This document shows positions 24,570-34,177 of a stretch of DNA of 64,000 bases, one piece after another (within the stretch, counting starts at the first letter, position 1; each line of letters opens with the position of its first letter). This stretch comes from Aquificota bacterium (GTDB lineage: Bacteria > Aquificota > Aquificia > Aquificales > Aquificaceae). The stretch spans positions 1,178,001 to 1,242,000 of the forward strand of contig CP076324.1 in NCBI GenBank assembly GCA_018771605.1, written 5' to 3'. A model generated the notes under the pieces. It saw only the letters and a list, made by a program, of their open reading frames with translations, was not told the DNA's origin and ran no database searches. A program made the translations under genes and the position numbers.

Positions 24570-25547
24570 ATGGAATTGGAAGGCGTGATAGAAGGAAAGC
24601 TGAGCGAGGTAAAGAACGGCGGAGCTCTTATAGAAAGGGTAGTAAAAGTTTTCTTAGGCTTTTGGGCCCTCTTTGTAGGGCTCCTCTTCCCTCTTCTTAT
24701 TCTTTTTATCCTCTATTACGAAGCCAGGCTTGCCATAGAAAAGTTTGGAGTAATAAACTTTTTGAAATCTACCAACTGGGACCCTGTGGCGGAAGACTTT
24801 GGCGCTGCCACCATGGTCTTTGGCACCTTTATAAGCACCCTATTGGCCATACTAATGGCAGCACCCATTTCAATCGGCATAGCCATATTTATTACAGAGC
24901 TTGCTCCAAAATGGTTCAAGCCCATCATATCCACCGCTATAGAGCTTCTTGCCGCCATACCAAGCATCATATATGGCCTTTGGGGCTTTTTTATACTTAC
25001 GCCCATAATGGCAAACAAGGTAGAGCCTTGGCTACAGGATAAGCTGGGAGATGTGCCAATAATAGGACAACTCTTCTCTGGTATTCCAACGGGCGTGGAT
25101 GTGCTTACCACAAGCCTTGTGCTTTCTATAATGATCATACCTTTTATGAGTGCAGTGGTAAGGGACAGCTTTGAGATGGTACCTTCCGTTATGAAAGAAT
25201 CGGCCTATGCCCTTGGCGCAACCCAATGGGAAGTAGTGAGGAAGGTGGTCATACCCTATACTGCATCGGGAATAGCTGGTGGTCTTATCCTATCTACTGG
25301 TAGAGCCTTGGGTGAAACCATGGCGGTGACCTTCTTGGCAGGAAACAACCCACAGATACCCAAATCCCTTTTTGATTCCTTTACCACCATAACGGTAACC
25401 CTTGCCAACCAGTTTACAGAAGCAGATACAGATATATACCTATCCGCCCTTTACTACCTTTCCATGTTCTTGTTCCTAATATCCCTAATACTTTTATCCG
25501 TAGCCAAATACCTTGTTCTTAGGCTTGAAAAGAGGTGGAAGGTATGA
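24570..25547 (+). CDS. pstC: Phosphate ABC transporter permease PstC
   Basis: 325 residues with six hydrophobic segments. The EAA-type loop is ESAYALGATQWEVVRKVVIPYTASGI, followed by GRALGETMAVTFLAGN, a PstC signature. ATG 24570 is chosen, 13 bases after the pstS stop with AAGGTGAGG upstream; a longer in-frame start would overlap pstS. It forms the inner-membrane channel with PstA. The last four bases overlap the pstA start (ATGA). Confidence 0.95.
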   Translation: MELEGVIEGKLSEVKNGGALIERVVKVFLGFWALFVGLLFPLLILFILYYEARLAIEKFGVINFLKSTNWDPVAEDFGAATMVFGTFISTLLAILMAAPISIGIAIFITELAPKWFKPIISTAIELLAAIPSIIYGLWGFFILTPIMANKVEPWLQDKLGDVPIIGQLFSGIPTGVDVLTTSLVLSIMIIPFMSAVVRDSFEMVPSVMKESAYALGATQWEVVRKVVIPYTASGIAGGLILSTGRALGETMAVTFLAGNNPQIPKSLFDSFTTITVTLANQFTEADTDIYLSALYYLSMFLFLISLILLSVAKYLVLRLEKRWKV

Positions 25548-26425
25548 AATTAAAAACCTATAGAAAAATTGTTAATTGGACCATGCTTTCCATAGCTTCT
25601 TTAATGGCTGTTTATGGTATTTTTTGGCTGTTTTGGATACTTGGTTCCTTACTTATAAACGGATTTAAATACTTTGGACCAGAGCTTATATACCTTGATC
25701 CCACACCTGCAGGCGTGGAGGGTGGTGGATTAAGACCTGCCTTTGTAGGACATTTTATAATCGCAACCTTAGCAACCATTTTAGGAGTCCCTATAGGGTT
25801 AATGGCTGGCATATACTTTTCGGAATACGGACAGAATAGTAAGTTTTTTAGAGTTTTAAGAAATATAACAGATATTATGGTAAGCACACCATCCATCATA
25901 ATGGGCGCCGTGGTATACGCCATACTTGTCAAACCAATAGGACACTTTAATGGCCTTTCTGGAGCTGTGGCTTTGGCCCTTCTCATGGTGCCTGTTATAG
26001 CGGTAACCACCGATGAGATGTTAAAGCTGGTCCCCCAACAGATGAGGGATGCGGCCTATGCCCTTGGCGCCTACAAGTGGCAGATGATAAAAAGTGTGGT
26101 CCTCAGGGCTGCAAAGGTGGGTATACTTACGGGTGTTATTTTGGGTGTGGCAAGGATATCGGGCGAAACTGCTCCCTTGCTTTTTACAGCCTTTAACAAT
26201 GCTCACTTAAACCTTAATCTTATGAAGCCTATGGCCAGTATAACGGTTACTGTGTTCAACTATGTAATGGGCCCCTATCACTATTGGCATGAACAAGCTT
26301 GGGCAGCTTCTCTTATCCTAACCTTAGGTGTGTTGGTCCTTTCCATAGTGGCAAGGCTTGTGCTTCATGGGAAAATAACCAACCCATTGGCTTACATGTT
26401 TAGGAGAATTAGGAAGGAGGCTTGA
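25544..26425 (+). CDS. pstA: Phosphate ABC transporter permease PstA
   Basis: 293 residues, six membrane segments. [49 protein letters not shown] contains the EAA loop and the GETAPL motif typical of PstA. ATG 25544 has AGGTGGAAGG upstream and overlaps the pstC stop, so the two are coupled. It pairs with PstC in the membrane. Confidence 0.95.
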   Translation: MKLKTYRKIVNWTMLSIASLMAVYGIFWLFWILGSLLINGFKYFGPELIYLDPTPAGVEGGGLRPAFVGHFIIATLATILGVPIGLMAGIYFSEYGQNSKFFRVLRNITDIMVSTPSIIMGAVVYAILVKPIGHFNGLSGAVALALLMVPVIAVTTDEMLKLVPQQMRDAAYALGAYKWQMIKSVVLRAAKVGILTGVILGVARISGETAPLLFTAFNNAHLNLNLMKPMASITVTVFNYVMGPYHYWHEQAWAASLILTLGVLVLSIVARLVLHGKITNPLAYMFRRIRKEA

Positions 26426-26426
26426 T

Positions 26427-27200
26427 ATGGTTGAGACCATAATAGGGCTAAAAAAGCGCATGGAAATAATCAACCTTAACTTCTATTATGGAAAAAATCA
26501 CGCCCTAAAGAACATAAGCATGCCTATATACGACAAAAAAATCACCGCCTTGATAGGACCTTCTGGTTGTGGGAAAACAACACTTTTAAGATGTCTAAAT
26601 AGGATGCAAGACCTCTATCCCAACAACAGGTATGAGGGTGATATACTTCTGGATGGTGCAAGCATCTTTGATAAGAGTGTGGACCTAATAGAATTGAGAA
26701 GCAAGGTTGGTATGGTCTTTCAAAAGCCCACACCCTTTCCCATGTCTATCTTTGATAATGTGGCCTTTGGGCTTAAGCTAAAAGGCATAAGAGGGTCCGA
26801 GCTAAAGGACCGTGTGGAAAAGGCTCTAAAAGATGCCGCCCTTTGGGATGAGGTGAAGGACAGATTAAAGGAAAGCGCCTTTTCCCTCTCCGGTGGTCAA
26901 CAGCAAAGACTTTGTATAGCAAGAAGCATTGCAGTAGAGCCAGAAGTCTTGCTCTTTGATGAACCAACCTCCGCCCTTGACCCCATATCCACAGCCAAGA
27001 TAGAGGAGCTTATTGTGGAGCTTAAAAAGACCATAACCATAGTCATAGTTACCCACAACATGCAACAGGCTGCAAGGATATCCGACTACACAGCCTTCAT
27101 GTACCTTGGCGAACTTATAGAGTTTGGACCAACGGAAAAGATATTTACCAAGCCAGACAAAAAACTTACAGAAGACTACATCACAGGAAGGTTTGGTTAA
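26427..27200 (+). CDS. pstB: Phosphate ABC transporter ATP-binding protein
   Basis: 257 residues. Walker [10 protein letters not shown] (44-52), [12 protein letters not shown] as in PstB, Q-loop [19 protein letters not shown], signature [16 protein letters not shown], Walker [14 protein letters not shown] and [13 protein letters not shown] at the C-terminus, a PstB hallmark. It powers phosphate uptake. GGAAGGAGG precedes the ATG. No phoU follows in this window. Confidence 0.96.
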   Translation: MVETIIGLKKRMEIINLNFYYGKNHALKNISMPIYDKKITALIGPSGCGKTTLLRCLNRMQDLYPNNRYEGDILLDGASIFDKSVDLIELRSKVGMVFQKPTPFPMSIFDNVAFGLKLKGIRGSELKDRVEKALKDAALWDEVKDRLKESAFSLSGGQQQRLCIARSIAVEPEVLLFDEPTSALDPISTAKIEELIVELKKTITIVIVTHNMQQAARISDYTAFMYLGELIEFGPTEKIFTKPDKKLTEDYITGRFG

Positions 27201-27209
27201 AATATTTCT

Positions 27210-27617
27210 GTGTTCTCTTACCGCAGGCGCGTGCAGTTTTATGAGACAGATGCCCAAGGCATAGTGCATCACTCCAATTACTTTAAATACTTTGAGGAAA
27301 CAAGGGGGGAACTTTTAAGGTCCTTAGGTCTTCCCTACTCCAGGCTAAGGGAAGAGGGTTATGAGGTGGTTTTGCTTAGCGCCTCTTGCGAATTTCTCAA
27401 GCCCTTAAGGTATGATGAGGAGTTTGTCATAAGCTTGACCCTTTCTCATATAGACCGCTTTACCTTTTCCTTTGAATACCTTTTAAACTCTTCGGAGGTT
27501 TTAAAGGCGAAAGGTAATACAAAGCATTGCCTTTTGAAGGATGGCAAACTGGTCTCCATACCAAAGCATGTAAAAGAAAAGCTTAGTCAATTCTTTTCAA
27601 ATCCCTGTAAGCGTTGA
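27210..27617 (+). CDS. YbgC/FadM-type acyl-CoA thioesterase (hot-dog fold)
   Basis: 135 residues with a GTG start. ETDAQGIVHHSNYFKYFEETR contains the catalytic Asp14 and the tyrosine/His pattern of the 4-hydroxybenzoyl-CoA thioesterase family, including YbgC. It hydrolyses acyl-CoA or acyl-ACP thioesters; the natural substrate cannot be told. It lies 9 bases after pstB, so it may be read with the phosphate operon. Its end overlaps the convergent AtpZ-like gene by 35 bases. Confidence 0.85.
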   Translation: MFSYRRRVQFYETDAQGIVHHSNYFKYFEETRGELLRSLGLPYSRLREEGYEVVLLSASCEFLKPLRYDEEFVISLTLSHIDRFTFSFEYLLNSSEVLKAKGNTKHCLLKDGKLVSIPKHVKEKLSQFFSNPCKR

Positions 27618-27795
27618 GAAAGCCAGATATTATACCAATAAAAAAGAAGAATAAAAGACCAAAGGGAGAGGTCCTTATCTTAAAAAGCCCCTCCATGAGC
27701 CACCTATCAAAGGCATAACCCACCAAAAGCCCAGCTATTATACCACCCACAAGATTAAGCCCTACATTTAGAGCCAAAAAATCCTTACCCTTCAT
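27583..27795 (-). CDS. AtpZ/AtpI-family small membrane protein
   Basis: 70 residues with two hydrophobic helices (LNVGLNLVGGIIAGLLVGYAFD and PFGLLFFFFIGIISGFLNAYR), the AtpZ/AtpI two-helix pattern with a conserved Asp-Arg after the first helix. These proteins help assemble the F-type ATP synthase c-ring or transport Mg2+ or Ca2+. No ATP synthase genes are nearby. It overlaps the manC-like gene by 11 bases upstream, so it is co-transcribed with the polysaccharide group. Confidence 0.78.
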   Translation of the reverse strand: MKGKDFLALNVGLNLVGGIIAGLLVGYAFDRWLMEGLFKIRTSPFGLLFFFFIGIISGFLNAYRDLKRID

Positions 27796-29167
27796 CTTCT
27801 AAAAGGATAACATCACCGTCATCTATATATTCACCCATTCTTATCTCAAGAAGCTCTGCGGGAATAAAACCTGGGTTTTCCATGCTGTAAGCTTCTGTTC
27901 TTTTCACATACTTTGATTCACCAGGTGTAAAATAGAAATCCAGCTCATTAAACTTTATATACAACGTCCCTTTTAGCATCATCCACACCCTATTGTGGTG
28001 CATGTGCATTCTCTTTGATATACGCTTGCCTGGATAAAGGATAAGCTTATGTACGCTATAACCCTGTCCCTCCTCAAGCAAAATGCTTTTTCCCCATGCC
28101 TCGTTTTTTTCTATATGTTCTATAACCTCTCTCCTTTTGCTTTCCTTCAAAAGTTTTACAAGTTCTTTAACCTTTGCAGAACCATCCTTTTTCATAACCA
28201 ACACACTGTCCTTTGTCTCCACTATTAGAGTATCTTTTAGCCCTACTGTACAAAGGAGCCTATAACTGCTCAAAACAAGAGAACCTTCCGTGTCCAAACA
28301 AAAAACATCACCCACACAGGCGTTGTTTGAATCTTCCTTTTGAAGAAGTCTGTATAAACCATCAAAGGAGCCAACATCGCTCCATGTTATATCCATAGGG
28401 ATAACAGCACCCCTTTTTGTCTTTTCCATCTCAATGTAATCAAAGGCTATGTCTGGTAGCTGGTGATAAGCTTTTAGAAATTCAGCATAACCCTTTTTCA
28501 TGTGTTGGCCTATCTCTTGTGCGTTTGTTTCAAACTCTTCCAAGCCCACATCCAATCTAAGGAAAAAGTTGCCCGAATTCCAGAAATATCCTCCTTCTTC
28601 CAAAAAGGCCCTAGCAGTTTGAATTGGTGGCTTTTCAACAAACCTTTTTATAGCATAAGCTTTAAGCTCTCCCTCCGCTTTTATTTCATTGCCAGCCTTT
28701 ATGTATCCAAAGTTTACATCTGGGGAGGAGGGTTGAATGCCAAAAGCCACCACATAACCATCCTTTGCCACAAGCTTGCCAAAATGCATATACTCTACAA
28801 ACCTATCCTGTGGTTCTATGTAGTGGTCCGAGACAAGGATAAGCACCTCCTCTTCCAAAGAAGCCTTTAATACATCCCTTATATAAAGCAGGCCTAAAGC
28901 TACAGCAGGACCAGTATTTTTCCTCTGAGGCTCAAGTACAAGGGAATAACCCGTATATGGATAAAGGTCATTAACTATATGGTTTTTGTAATCTTGATGG
29001 CTTATTATTACTATATCTTCATGATTTGCAAGCTTTAGCGCCCTTTCGTAGGTCATTAAAAGCAATGATTTATCCCCAAAGATTTTTAAAAACTGCTTGG
29101 GATAGTTTTCTCTTGAAAGGGGCCAAAGCCTAGTGCCACTTCCTCCTGCTAATATAATAACTTTCAT
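27785..29167 (-). CDS. manC: Mannose-1-phosphate guanylyltransferase / mannose-6-phosphate isomerase
   Basis: 460 residues. N-terminal nucleotidyltransferase with ILAGGSGTRLWPLSRENYPKQF and FGYIKAG, and a C-terminal cupin (WMMLKGTLYIKFN, HMHHNRVW) as in ManC/AlgA type II PMI-GMP fusions. It makes GDP-mannose for exopolysaccharide or LPS. ATG 29167 (MKVIILAGG) is used, since an earlier start would add an atypical tail overlapping the upstream gene. Next to glycosyltransferase genes, this supports a role in cell-surface polysaccharide synthesis. The ATPZ-like gene follows with an overlap. Confidence 0.92.
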   Translation of the reverse strand: MKVIILAGGSGTRLWPLSRENYPKQFLKIFGDKSLLLMTYERALKLANHEDIVIISHQDYKNHIVNDLYPYTGYSLVLEPQRKNTGPAVALGLLYIRDVLKASLEEEVLILVSDHYIEPQDRFVEYMHFGKLVAKDGYVVAFGIQPSSPDVNFGYIKAGNEIKAEGELKAYAIKRFVEKPPIQTARAFLEEGGYFWNSGNFFLRLDVGLEEFETNAQEIGQHMKKGYAEFLKAYHQLPDIAFDYIEMEKTKRGAVIPMDITWSDVGSFDGLYRLLQKEDSNNACVGDVFCLDTEGSLVLSSYRLLCTVGLKDTLIVETKDSVLVMKKDGSAKVKELVKLLKESKRREVIEHIEKNEAWGKSILLEEGQGYSVHKLILYPGKRISKRMHMHHNRVWMMLKGTLYIKFNELDFYFTPGESKYVKRTEAYSMENPGFIPAELLEIRMGEYIDDGDVILLEDEG

Positions 29168-29190
29168 ATAAGCTATTTTAACATGCTGGC

Positions 29191-30624
29191 TCACCAAAAG
29201 GCTTTATATAATACATATTTATCCCCTTGATGGACTAAAAAGTACCCCTTTAAATATTCTTCTTTTGCTTTAGGGAACCTTGCTATAAGTGGACCTTTTA
29301 CATCTCTTTTATCTATAAGTATACAGTCCACTCTATAGTAAGGATAAGAAAGATATGTGTAATACTCATAGTTATAGGGAAGAACAAAAGCATTAGGGTT
29401 TCCATGGAAAAAAACAACCTCAAAGGAATAGGCATCATCAGTTAATGTTTTTCTGCAGTTTATTTCCTTTATGAGGTATGCTATTTTAATATCTTCACTT
29501 TTTAGAAGCACTTTATTAGGTTTTTCGTTATAAATCAAAGCTCTTATAAAAGATTTTTCATTTAATTCGGGTGAGGTTGTAGGGAGTATGAAAGACAAAA
29601 CAAAAGAGATAATTGCGGAAATGCTCAATGGTATTTTAATATTTTTTAAAGTATACTTTTGGAATATGAAAGCGAATATTAAGAAAAGAATTGTCTGATA
29701 AAAAGATGGGATAAAGAGGCCAAAATATGCGGATAAGTAAACAAGTAAAATAGGTAAAATATAAAAGAGTACGAAGGGTATGGAATAAAAGAGCCTATAT
29801 TTTACTAAATATAGTAAAACAATTACATAGGGTGCTATTAGTGGAAGGTTATAAAATAAAAACTTGAAGGTTGTTCTTATGCTATCCACTAGGGAAGTAG
29901 AGTAAGTGTATCCATCCTCACCCCTAAAGAAGGAGTAAGGACTATTTATGAAATGAAAGGGATCTTCCGTAAATACCCAATTAAGATACATCCAAGATAA
30001 GAGGAAAAATAGTATGGGAGTGAGCTTAACCAAGATAATGGCTAATCTGTAGTGTAATGTTTTTTCTTTTGTGGAGGAATATACACCTATGGCAAAAACA
30101 GGCAACAGGAAAATACTCCTAAAATCTACAAAAAAGGTAAGTCCAAAACTTAGTCCAGAAGCAAAGGCGTATATGGAATAGCCACTTTCTAGGTGTTTAA
30201 TACCGAACCACACAGAAAAAGATAAAAGCATATAAAAAAGGAGAACATCAAACCTTTGAGAAGCAAGAAATAAGTATAAAGGATTGAATAAAAGCAATAA
30301 AACATATAGAAAGCCCGCAATATTGAAAGAATCTTTCTCTCTCATCAGTAAAAAAATCAATAAACCTGACACCATAGCACTAACTAAAGCTGGGACTACT
30401 GTGGGATTTTTTATTAGCAAGAATGGCACAAAGGCTAAAGGAGGGTATACAAAACCAATATTTTCTAGCCTTGGTGGCTTTCCTTCTGTGGCAAGAAGAG
30501 CCTTTTCTGCAAAAAAGGTTAACTTTGAATGTATATAACCATAATCTAAGAAGAAAAATATATTAATACTGTAATATACTGTATACAAAACAGCTATAAT
30601 AAGTATGAGCACTATTTTCTTCAT
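29191..30624 (-). CDS. Polytopic membrane protein, GT-C glycosyltransferase-like
   Basis: 477 residues with about ten or more hydrophobic helices and a soluble C-terminal part of about 100 residues. Start ATG 30624 (MKKIVLILIIAVLY) overlaps the stop of the upstream glycosyltransferase (ATGA). Early loop YIHSKLTFFAEKAL and FVYPPLAFVPFLLIKNPTVVP fit the lumenal loop of GT-C enzymes, which use lipid-linked sugars at the outer face of the membrane. The family is not certain, as no classic DxD is obvious. Strongly AT-rich compared with flanking housekeeping genes, a sign of possible transfer of the polysaccharide cluster. Confidence 0.7.
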   Translation of the reverse strand: MKKIVLILIIAVLYTVYYSINIFFFLDYGYIHSKLTFFAEKALLATEGKPPRLENIGFVYPPLAFVPFLLIKNPTVVPALVSAMVSGLLIFLLMREKDSFNIAGFLYVLLLLFNPLYLFLASQRFDVLLFYMLLSFSVWFGIKHLESGYSIYAFASGLSFGLTFFVDFRSIFLLPVFAIGVYSSTKEKTLHYRLAIILVKLTPILFFLLSWMYLNWVFTEDPFHFINSPYSFFRGEDGYTYSTSLVDSIRTTFKFLFYNLPLIAPYVIVLLYLVKYRLFYSIPFVLFYILPILLVYLSAYFGLFIPSFYQTILFLIFAFIFQKYTLKNIKIPLSISAIISFVLSFILPTTSPELNEKSFIRALIYNEKPNKVLLKSEDIKIAYLIKEINCRKTLTDDAYSFEVVFFHGNPNAFVLPYNYEYYTYLSYPYYRVDCILIDKRDVKGPLIARFPKAKEEYLKGYFLVHQGDKYVLYKAFW

Positions 30625-32495
30625 GATTGCACCAATGGAGGTTTGTACTTTGTTATGCCGTGCTGTGTTTTTTGCCAATAAAAGGGCTTTGTAAAGAGTT
30701 CATATAGGGCTTTGTATGAAGCTATGGAATGCAACATCCAATATATTGGATTTAGGAAAGCGTATGGTAGTAATTCATAGTATTTTCTCCTGAATACAGC
30801 TATCAAATTTAAATACACACCCATGAAATTGCCAAAAAGTAGGTTGAAGAGTGATATATAAAGAACAAAACTTGGAAATATATATTCGTATAGCTGCGTT
30901 TGAGTTATTAACCAGATTATAAACATAAACCACATGATAGGGTTAACAAGGAATATAAAGGGCGTACCACCTATTAGGAAATAGAAGGCCAAAAGGCCTC
31001 TAAAGCCTACAGCTTTGTACAGTTTTATTGGATTTCTTGCATGTACCAAAAAGGTCTGCATATACCCCTTTATCCATCTTGACCTCTGTCTTATCCAGTT
31101 TTTCACTCTTGCGTTTGCTTCTTCGTAAGTTGTGGAATTTATTACGCCCACCTTATAACCCCTGCCAAAGGCACGCACACCCAAATCTGCATCTTCTGTA
31201 GTGTTAAAAGGATCCCACGCACCTATTTCTCTTAGCTTTTCCACATCAAAATGGTTGCTTGTACCACCCAAAGGTATGGGCAGTTTTAGATTGTATAGCC
31301 CTGGAAGTAGATAGTCAAACCAGTAGGAGTATTCCAAGGTAAACATTTTGGTCAAAAAGTTTTCATCCCTGTTGAAGTAGTTAAGTGCAGCCTGAAAGCA
31401 TATAAAGTCATTTCCAGCCTTCTTAAAGGCTATGACAGCCTTCTTTAGTTGGTCTGGTTCTGGTATATCTTCTGCATCATATATGGTAAGGTATTTTCCA
31501 CGTGCAAAAAACAAGCCATAATTACAAGCCTTAGGCTTTGTTTTTGGTATGCTGTTGGGTATTCTTAAAAATCTCCAATTGATGGGCGGTGCGTGTGTTT
31601 TTGCAGCCTCTAGGGTCTCTGTATCATCCTCCTCAAGAAGAAGTACAACGTCCAACTTGTTTTGAGGATAATCCATCTTCTTAAGACTACCTATCAAAAT
31701 ACCTATAACCTCTGGTTCTTTGTAAACAGGCACAAGCACCGTATATACGGGCAGGTCTTCTTCCTTTAAACTTTTGACCTCCTCATCGCTTATAAACTGT
31801 TCTACCTCCGACTTTGAACCCGCTATGCTAACTATTAGCTTAAATCCTATGGAAGCTAGGTAAAAAAGCTGGACTATGGCTATAAGAAAGGAAAGTGTAA
31901 AAGAGGTATCAATATAAAGGCCAATTAGCAATAACATGAACAAAAAGCCCATAAGAAAAACCTGACCCTTAGAAAAGACAACAGAAGCAGAATATTCTGG
32001 TGTTATATAAAACAAACCGTTTATTGCCCTATCTATAAAAGTATCTACAAAAAAATGTTCCAATGTTTTTATAAGATCAAGATCTGTAATTACTATCTGT
32101 TTTACCTTATAACCTGGAAAGTGTTTTTTTGTAAAAGAGGATACTTTAAAACCCATAGGATTGGAAGTAAGAATTAAAACTTCATTTTCATCAACTTTTG
32201 CAGGTATAAGTTCATGCGTTGAAAGTTCTTGAGGATCAAAATTTTTAATAAGGTTAGGGTCAATAAGGCTCACTATTCTATCTCTGTCTTCTATAAATTC
32301 AAGCTTATAGTGCTCTGCTAAGGTTTTGTAAAAGTCAAGCCTTTTTATATAGCCTAAGGAAGCGAGTATCCACCCAACCCTTCCACCATACTTTTTTTGA
32401 TATTCAAGGGCTTCTTCTAGCTGTTGTGGGTTTATTAGGCCCTTTTCAATTAAAAGATCACCTATTCTTTTTACTTCAATGCCTTCAGAAAGCAT
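30621..32495 (-). CDS. GT2 polysaccharide synthase with N-terminal MshEN c-di-GMP-binding motif
   Basis: 624 residues. Residues 10-62 form a tandem MshEN repeat: RIGDLLIEKGLINPQQLEEALEYQ, five residues, then RVGWILASLGYIKRLDFYKTLAEH, the c-di-GMP-binding pattern of MshE/GspE N-domains. Then membrane helices, a GT2 catalytic domain with YDAEDIPEPDQL (DxD-type), TTEDADLGVRAFG and RQRSRWIKGYMQTF (QxxRW-type processive motif), and further helices. Domain content is that of NfrB-type synthases, in which c-di-GMP activates sugar polymerisation, but the MshEN part is at the N-terminus here. Product: a cell-surface glycan, unknown. Overlaps neighbours on both sides. Confidence 0.85.
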   Translation of the reverse strand: MLSEGIEVKRIGDLLIEKGLINPQQLEEALEYQKKYGGRVGWILASLGYIKRLDFYKTLAEHYKLEFIEDRDRIVSLIDPNLIKNFDPQELSTHELIPAKVDENEVLILTSNPMGFKVSSFTKKHFPGYKVKQIVITDLDLIKTLEHFFVDTFIDRAINGLFYITPEYSASVVFSKGQVFLMGFLFMLLLIGLYIDTSFTLSFLIAIVQLFYLASIGFKLIVSIAGSKSEVEQFISDEEVKSLKEEDLPVYTVLVPVYKEPEVIGILIGSLKKMDYPQNKLDVVLLLEEDDTETLEAAKTHAPPINWRFLRIPNSIPKTKPKACNYGLFFARGKYLTIYDAEDIPEPDQLKKAVIAFKKAGNDFICFQAALNYFNRDENFLTKMFTLEYSYWFDYLLPGLYNLKLPIPLGGTSNHFDVEKLREIGAWDPFNTTEDADLGVRAFGRGYKVGVINSTTYEEANARVKNWIRQRSRWIKGYMQTFLVHARNPIKLYKAVGFRGLLAFYFLIGGTPFIFLVNPIMWFMFIIWLITQTQLYEYIFPSFVLYISLFNLLFGNFMGVYLNLIAVFRRKYYELLPYAFLNPIYWMLHSIASYKALYELFTKPFYWQKTQHGITKYKPPLVQS

Positions 32496-33270
32496 GCCAA
32501 AGGCCTAAGAAAAAACCACTACCATCACCAGTATTCCTACCCCATATGACCTTTTGATAACCAAGCAGTAGGGAAGTTTTACCCAGCATGAGCCTTGGAC
32601 CCACATAAATCTGCACAAGTTTGTAGTCCGTTTCTAAAAAGATATTTTGCCCCACTTGTTTCTTTTTTCCATTGCCCAAACCTATCTGTGCATCCAATAA
32701 GCCGTAAAGTTGAAGGTTTTTGTATAGGTTTAAGCCTCCAGTCATGTAGCCTCTGGCTTGATCGGAAGGATAGCCAAAGTAATGTCTATAGCCCGCACCC
32801 ACATCCGCAAAGCCCCAGCTTCCAGAAAGGCCGTAAGAAATCCCACCCTCCATGCCAAGCCTACCATATCCAAGCCTCAGGTCATCCTTTATAGAGTATC
32901 CCGTGGGCACTAAAAGAGTGCCATATAAGGAAAGGGATGAATCTCTATCCCTTTTTAGGTTCTTTACAATCCCTATTTCCACGTCTCCAATGCCAGAGTT
33001 ATCCTTATCACCACAAGATAGCCACGTGTATGGTGCCTTAAAGGTTGCGGTGGTTGTATTGTTTAACCCATACTCTCCATAAAGTTGTACTTCTTTTTTT
33101 CTAAAGGTACAACCTATGGGTCTCTTTTCTCCATCCTTGTCATAAAACTTATCTGCAAAGTAATAGTAAAAAGAGGGCGATACAAAAAATTCCCCCTTTT
33201 CTCTTACCCATGCAGAACCCAAAGTGAGTTCTGACATGCAACACATGATTATAAAAATCAATAAAAACAC
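32485..33270 (-). CDS. Outer-membrane beta-barrel protein, likely polysaccharide export/porin
   Basis: About 261 residues if read from GTG 33270; a shorter start at ATG 33246 (MCCMSELTLGSA) would give a weaker signal peptide. The N-terminus VFLLIFIIMCCMSELTLGSA is a signal peptide, followed by a barrel of alternating aromatic/polar strands (for example RLGYGRLGMEGGISYGL) and a C-terminal Phe (LWHAF), typical for outer-membrane insertion. The start region lies immediately inside the left end of an IS copy, whose last two bases (33269-33270) contribute the GTG, so the original start or promoter may have been lost. It overlaps the GT2 gene by 11 bases, which suggests it exports or anchors that glycan. 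Confidence 0.72.
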   Translation of the reverse strand: MFLLIFIIMCCMSELTLGSAWVREKGEFFVSPSFYYYFADKFYDKDGEKRPIGCTFRKKEVQLYGEYGLNNTTTATFKAPYTWLSCGDKDNSGIGDVEIGIVKNLKRDRDSSLSLYGTLLVPTGYSIKDDLRLGYGRLGMEGGISYGLSGSWGFADVGAGYRHYFGYPSDQARGYMTGGLNLYKNLQLYGLLDAQIGLGNGKKKQVGQNIFLETDYKLVQIYVGPRLMLGKTSLLLGYQKVIWGRNTGDGSGFFLGLWHAF

Positions 33271-33283
33271 GCCGGGTGAGAAA

Positions 33284-34132
33284 TTAGGCCTCAAGTTCAC
33301 CCCTCCTGTAATAGCTATATCCAATAGCATAAGCATATGTATAAACAAGCACACAAGTTAAAGTCCTCCACCCACTACCAGCATTGAAAAGTTTTATCTG
33401 ACTTATAACACCCTCCACCACCTGCCTTTTTGCCCTCATCTCCCTACTATCACACACAATAACACCTTCACAGCCCCTATAACCCCTATCACCATACACC
33501 ACACAATTCTCCACAAGCCCCCTAAACCATAAACTCCTTTTCTTTCTCTCTCTGAATGCCCTAACTTCATGCACGCTTCCAAAAGTTATCCACACATCAT
33601 AAACTCTCCCCTCCCTATCACATAACACCATCATCAACATACCATATCTTACCTCCTCAAACTCCACTACCTTCCCATTGTCTCTCCGAACTATCTTCCT
33701 TCTCCTCTTTGCCCACCATACCTTCCCTCTTACCCTCCTTATCTTCTGTGTCCTCGCTCTGTTTACATTGGCTATGTCCACTATGGTTCCATCTATTACA
33801 AGTTCTATCTTCTTACCATACAAAAGCCTTGCTAAAATCATAAGCCTCAGCTTGTGAAGCTTGTATTCTCTCAATATCCTGTATACTCTCTTGAGTCTGT
33901 ATCTTCTGAAGATATGCCATGATTGTATGGATGGGTCAATAAGTAGTTTAGCTAAGGTGAGGACTTTTGTATTGGTTATGTAGGAGAGTATAAAGATGGC
34001 TGCTATATGGATGTCTGTGAGTTTAGGCTTTCTGCCTGCTTTAGCTTTTGGCACATTAAGGAATGGCAAGGCATTTTCAAGGTCTTTTAGGATTTGTTGG
34101 TAGATGCGTAGGTAAGGTGGTATAATTTCCAT
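33284..34132 (-). CDS. IS transposase (DDE, IS5/IS982-like), copy 1
   Basis: 282 residues. Candidate catalytic residues are D114 (VIDGTIVDIANVNR), D215 (VYGDRGYRG) and E240 (RQVVEGVISQIK), an RNase-H-fold DDE arrangement with the spacing of IS5/IS982-type enzymes; I do not assign the family firmly. The N-terminus is helical and Lys-rich, for end binding. A perfect hairpin (34157-34177) precedes the ATG and could block transcription entering from outside. Compared with copy 2, the N-terminal half is identical and about seven residues differ, all in the C-terminal half. Confidence 0.9.
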   Translation of the reverse strand: MEIIPPYLRIYQQILKDLENALPFLNVPKAKAGRKPKLTDIHIAAIFILSYITNTKVLTLAKLLIDPSIQSWHIFRRYRLKRVYRILREYKLHKLRLMILARLLYGKKIELVIDGTIVDIANVNRARTQKIRRVRGKVWWAKRRRKIVRRDNGKVVEFEEVRYGMLMMVLCDREGRVYDVWITFGSVHEVRAFRERKKRSLWFRGLVENCVVYGDRGYRGCEGVIVCDSREMRAKRQVVEGVISQIKLFNAGSGWRTLTCVLVYTYAYAIGYSYYRRGELEA

Positions 34133-34156
34133 GGTAAAAACCTCCGATGGTTTTTA

Positions 34157-34177
34157 GGGCTACTATTATAGTAGCCC
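34157..34177 (-). terminator. Palindromic hairpin inside IS, upstream of transposase (copy 1)
   Basis: GGGCTACTAT-T-ATAGTAGCCC, 10-bp arms. It lies between the right end and the transposase start. The minus-strand continuation is TAAAAACC. Such hairpins in IS elements limit transposase expression from outside promoters. The same sequence is present in copy 2 at 57796-57816. Confidence 0.55.
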
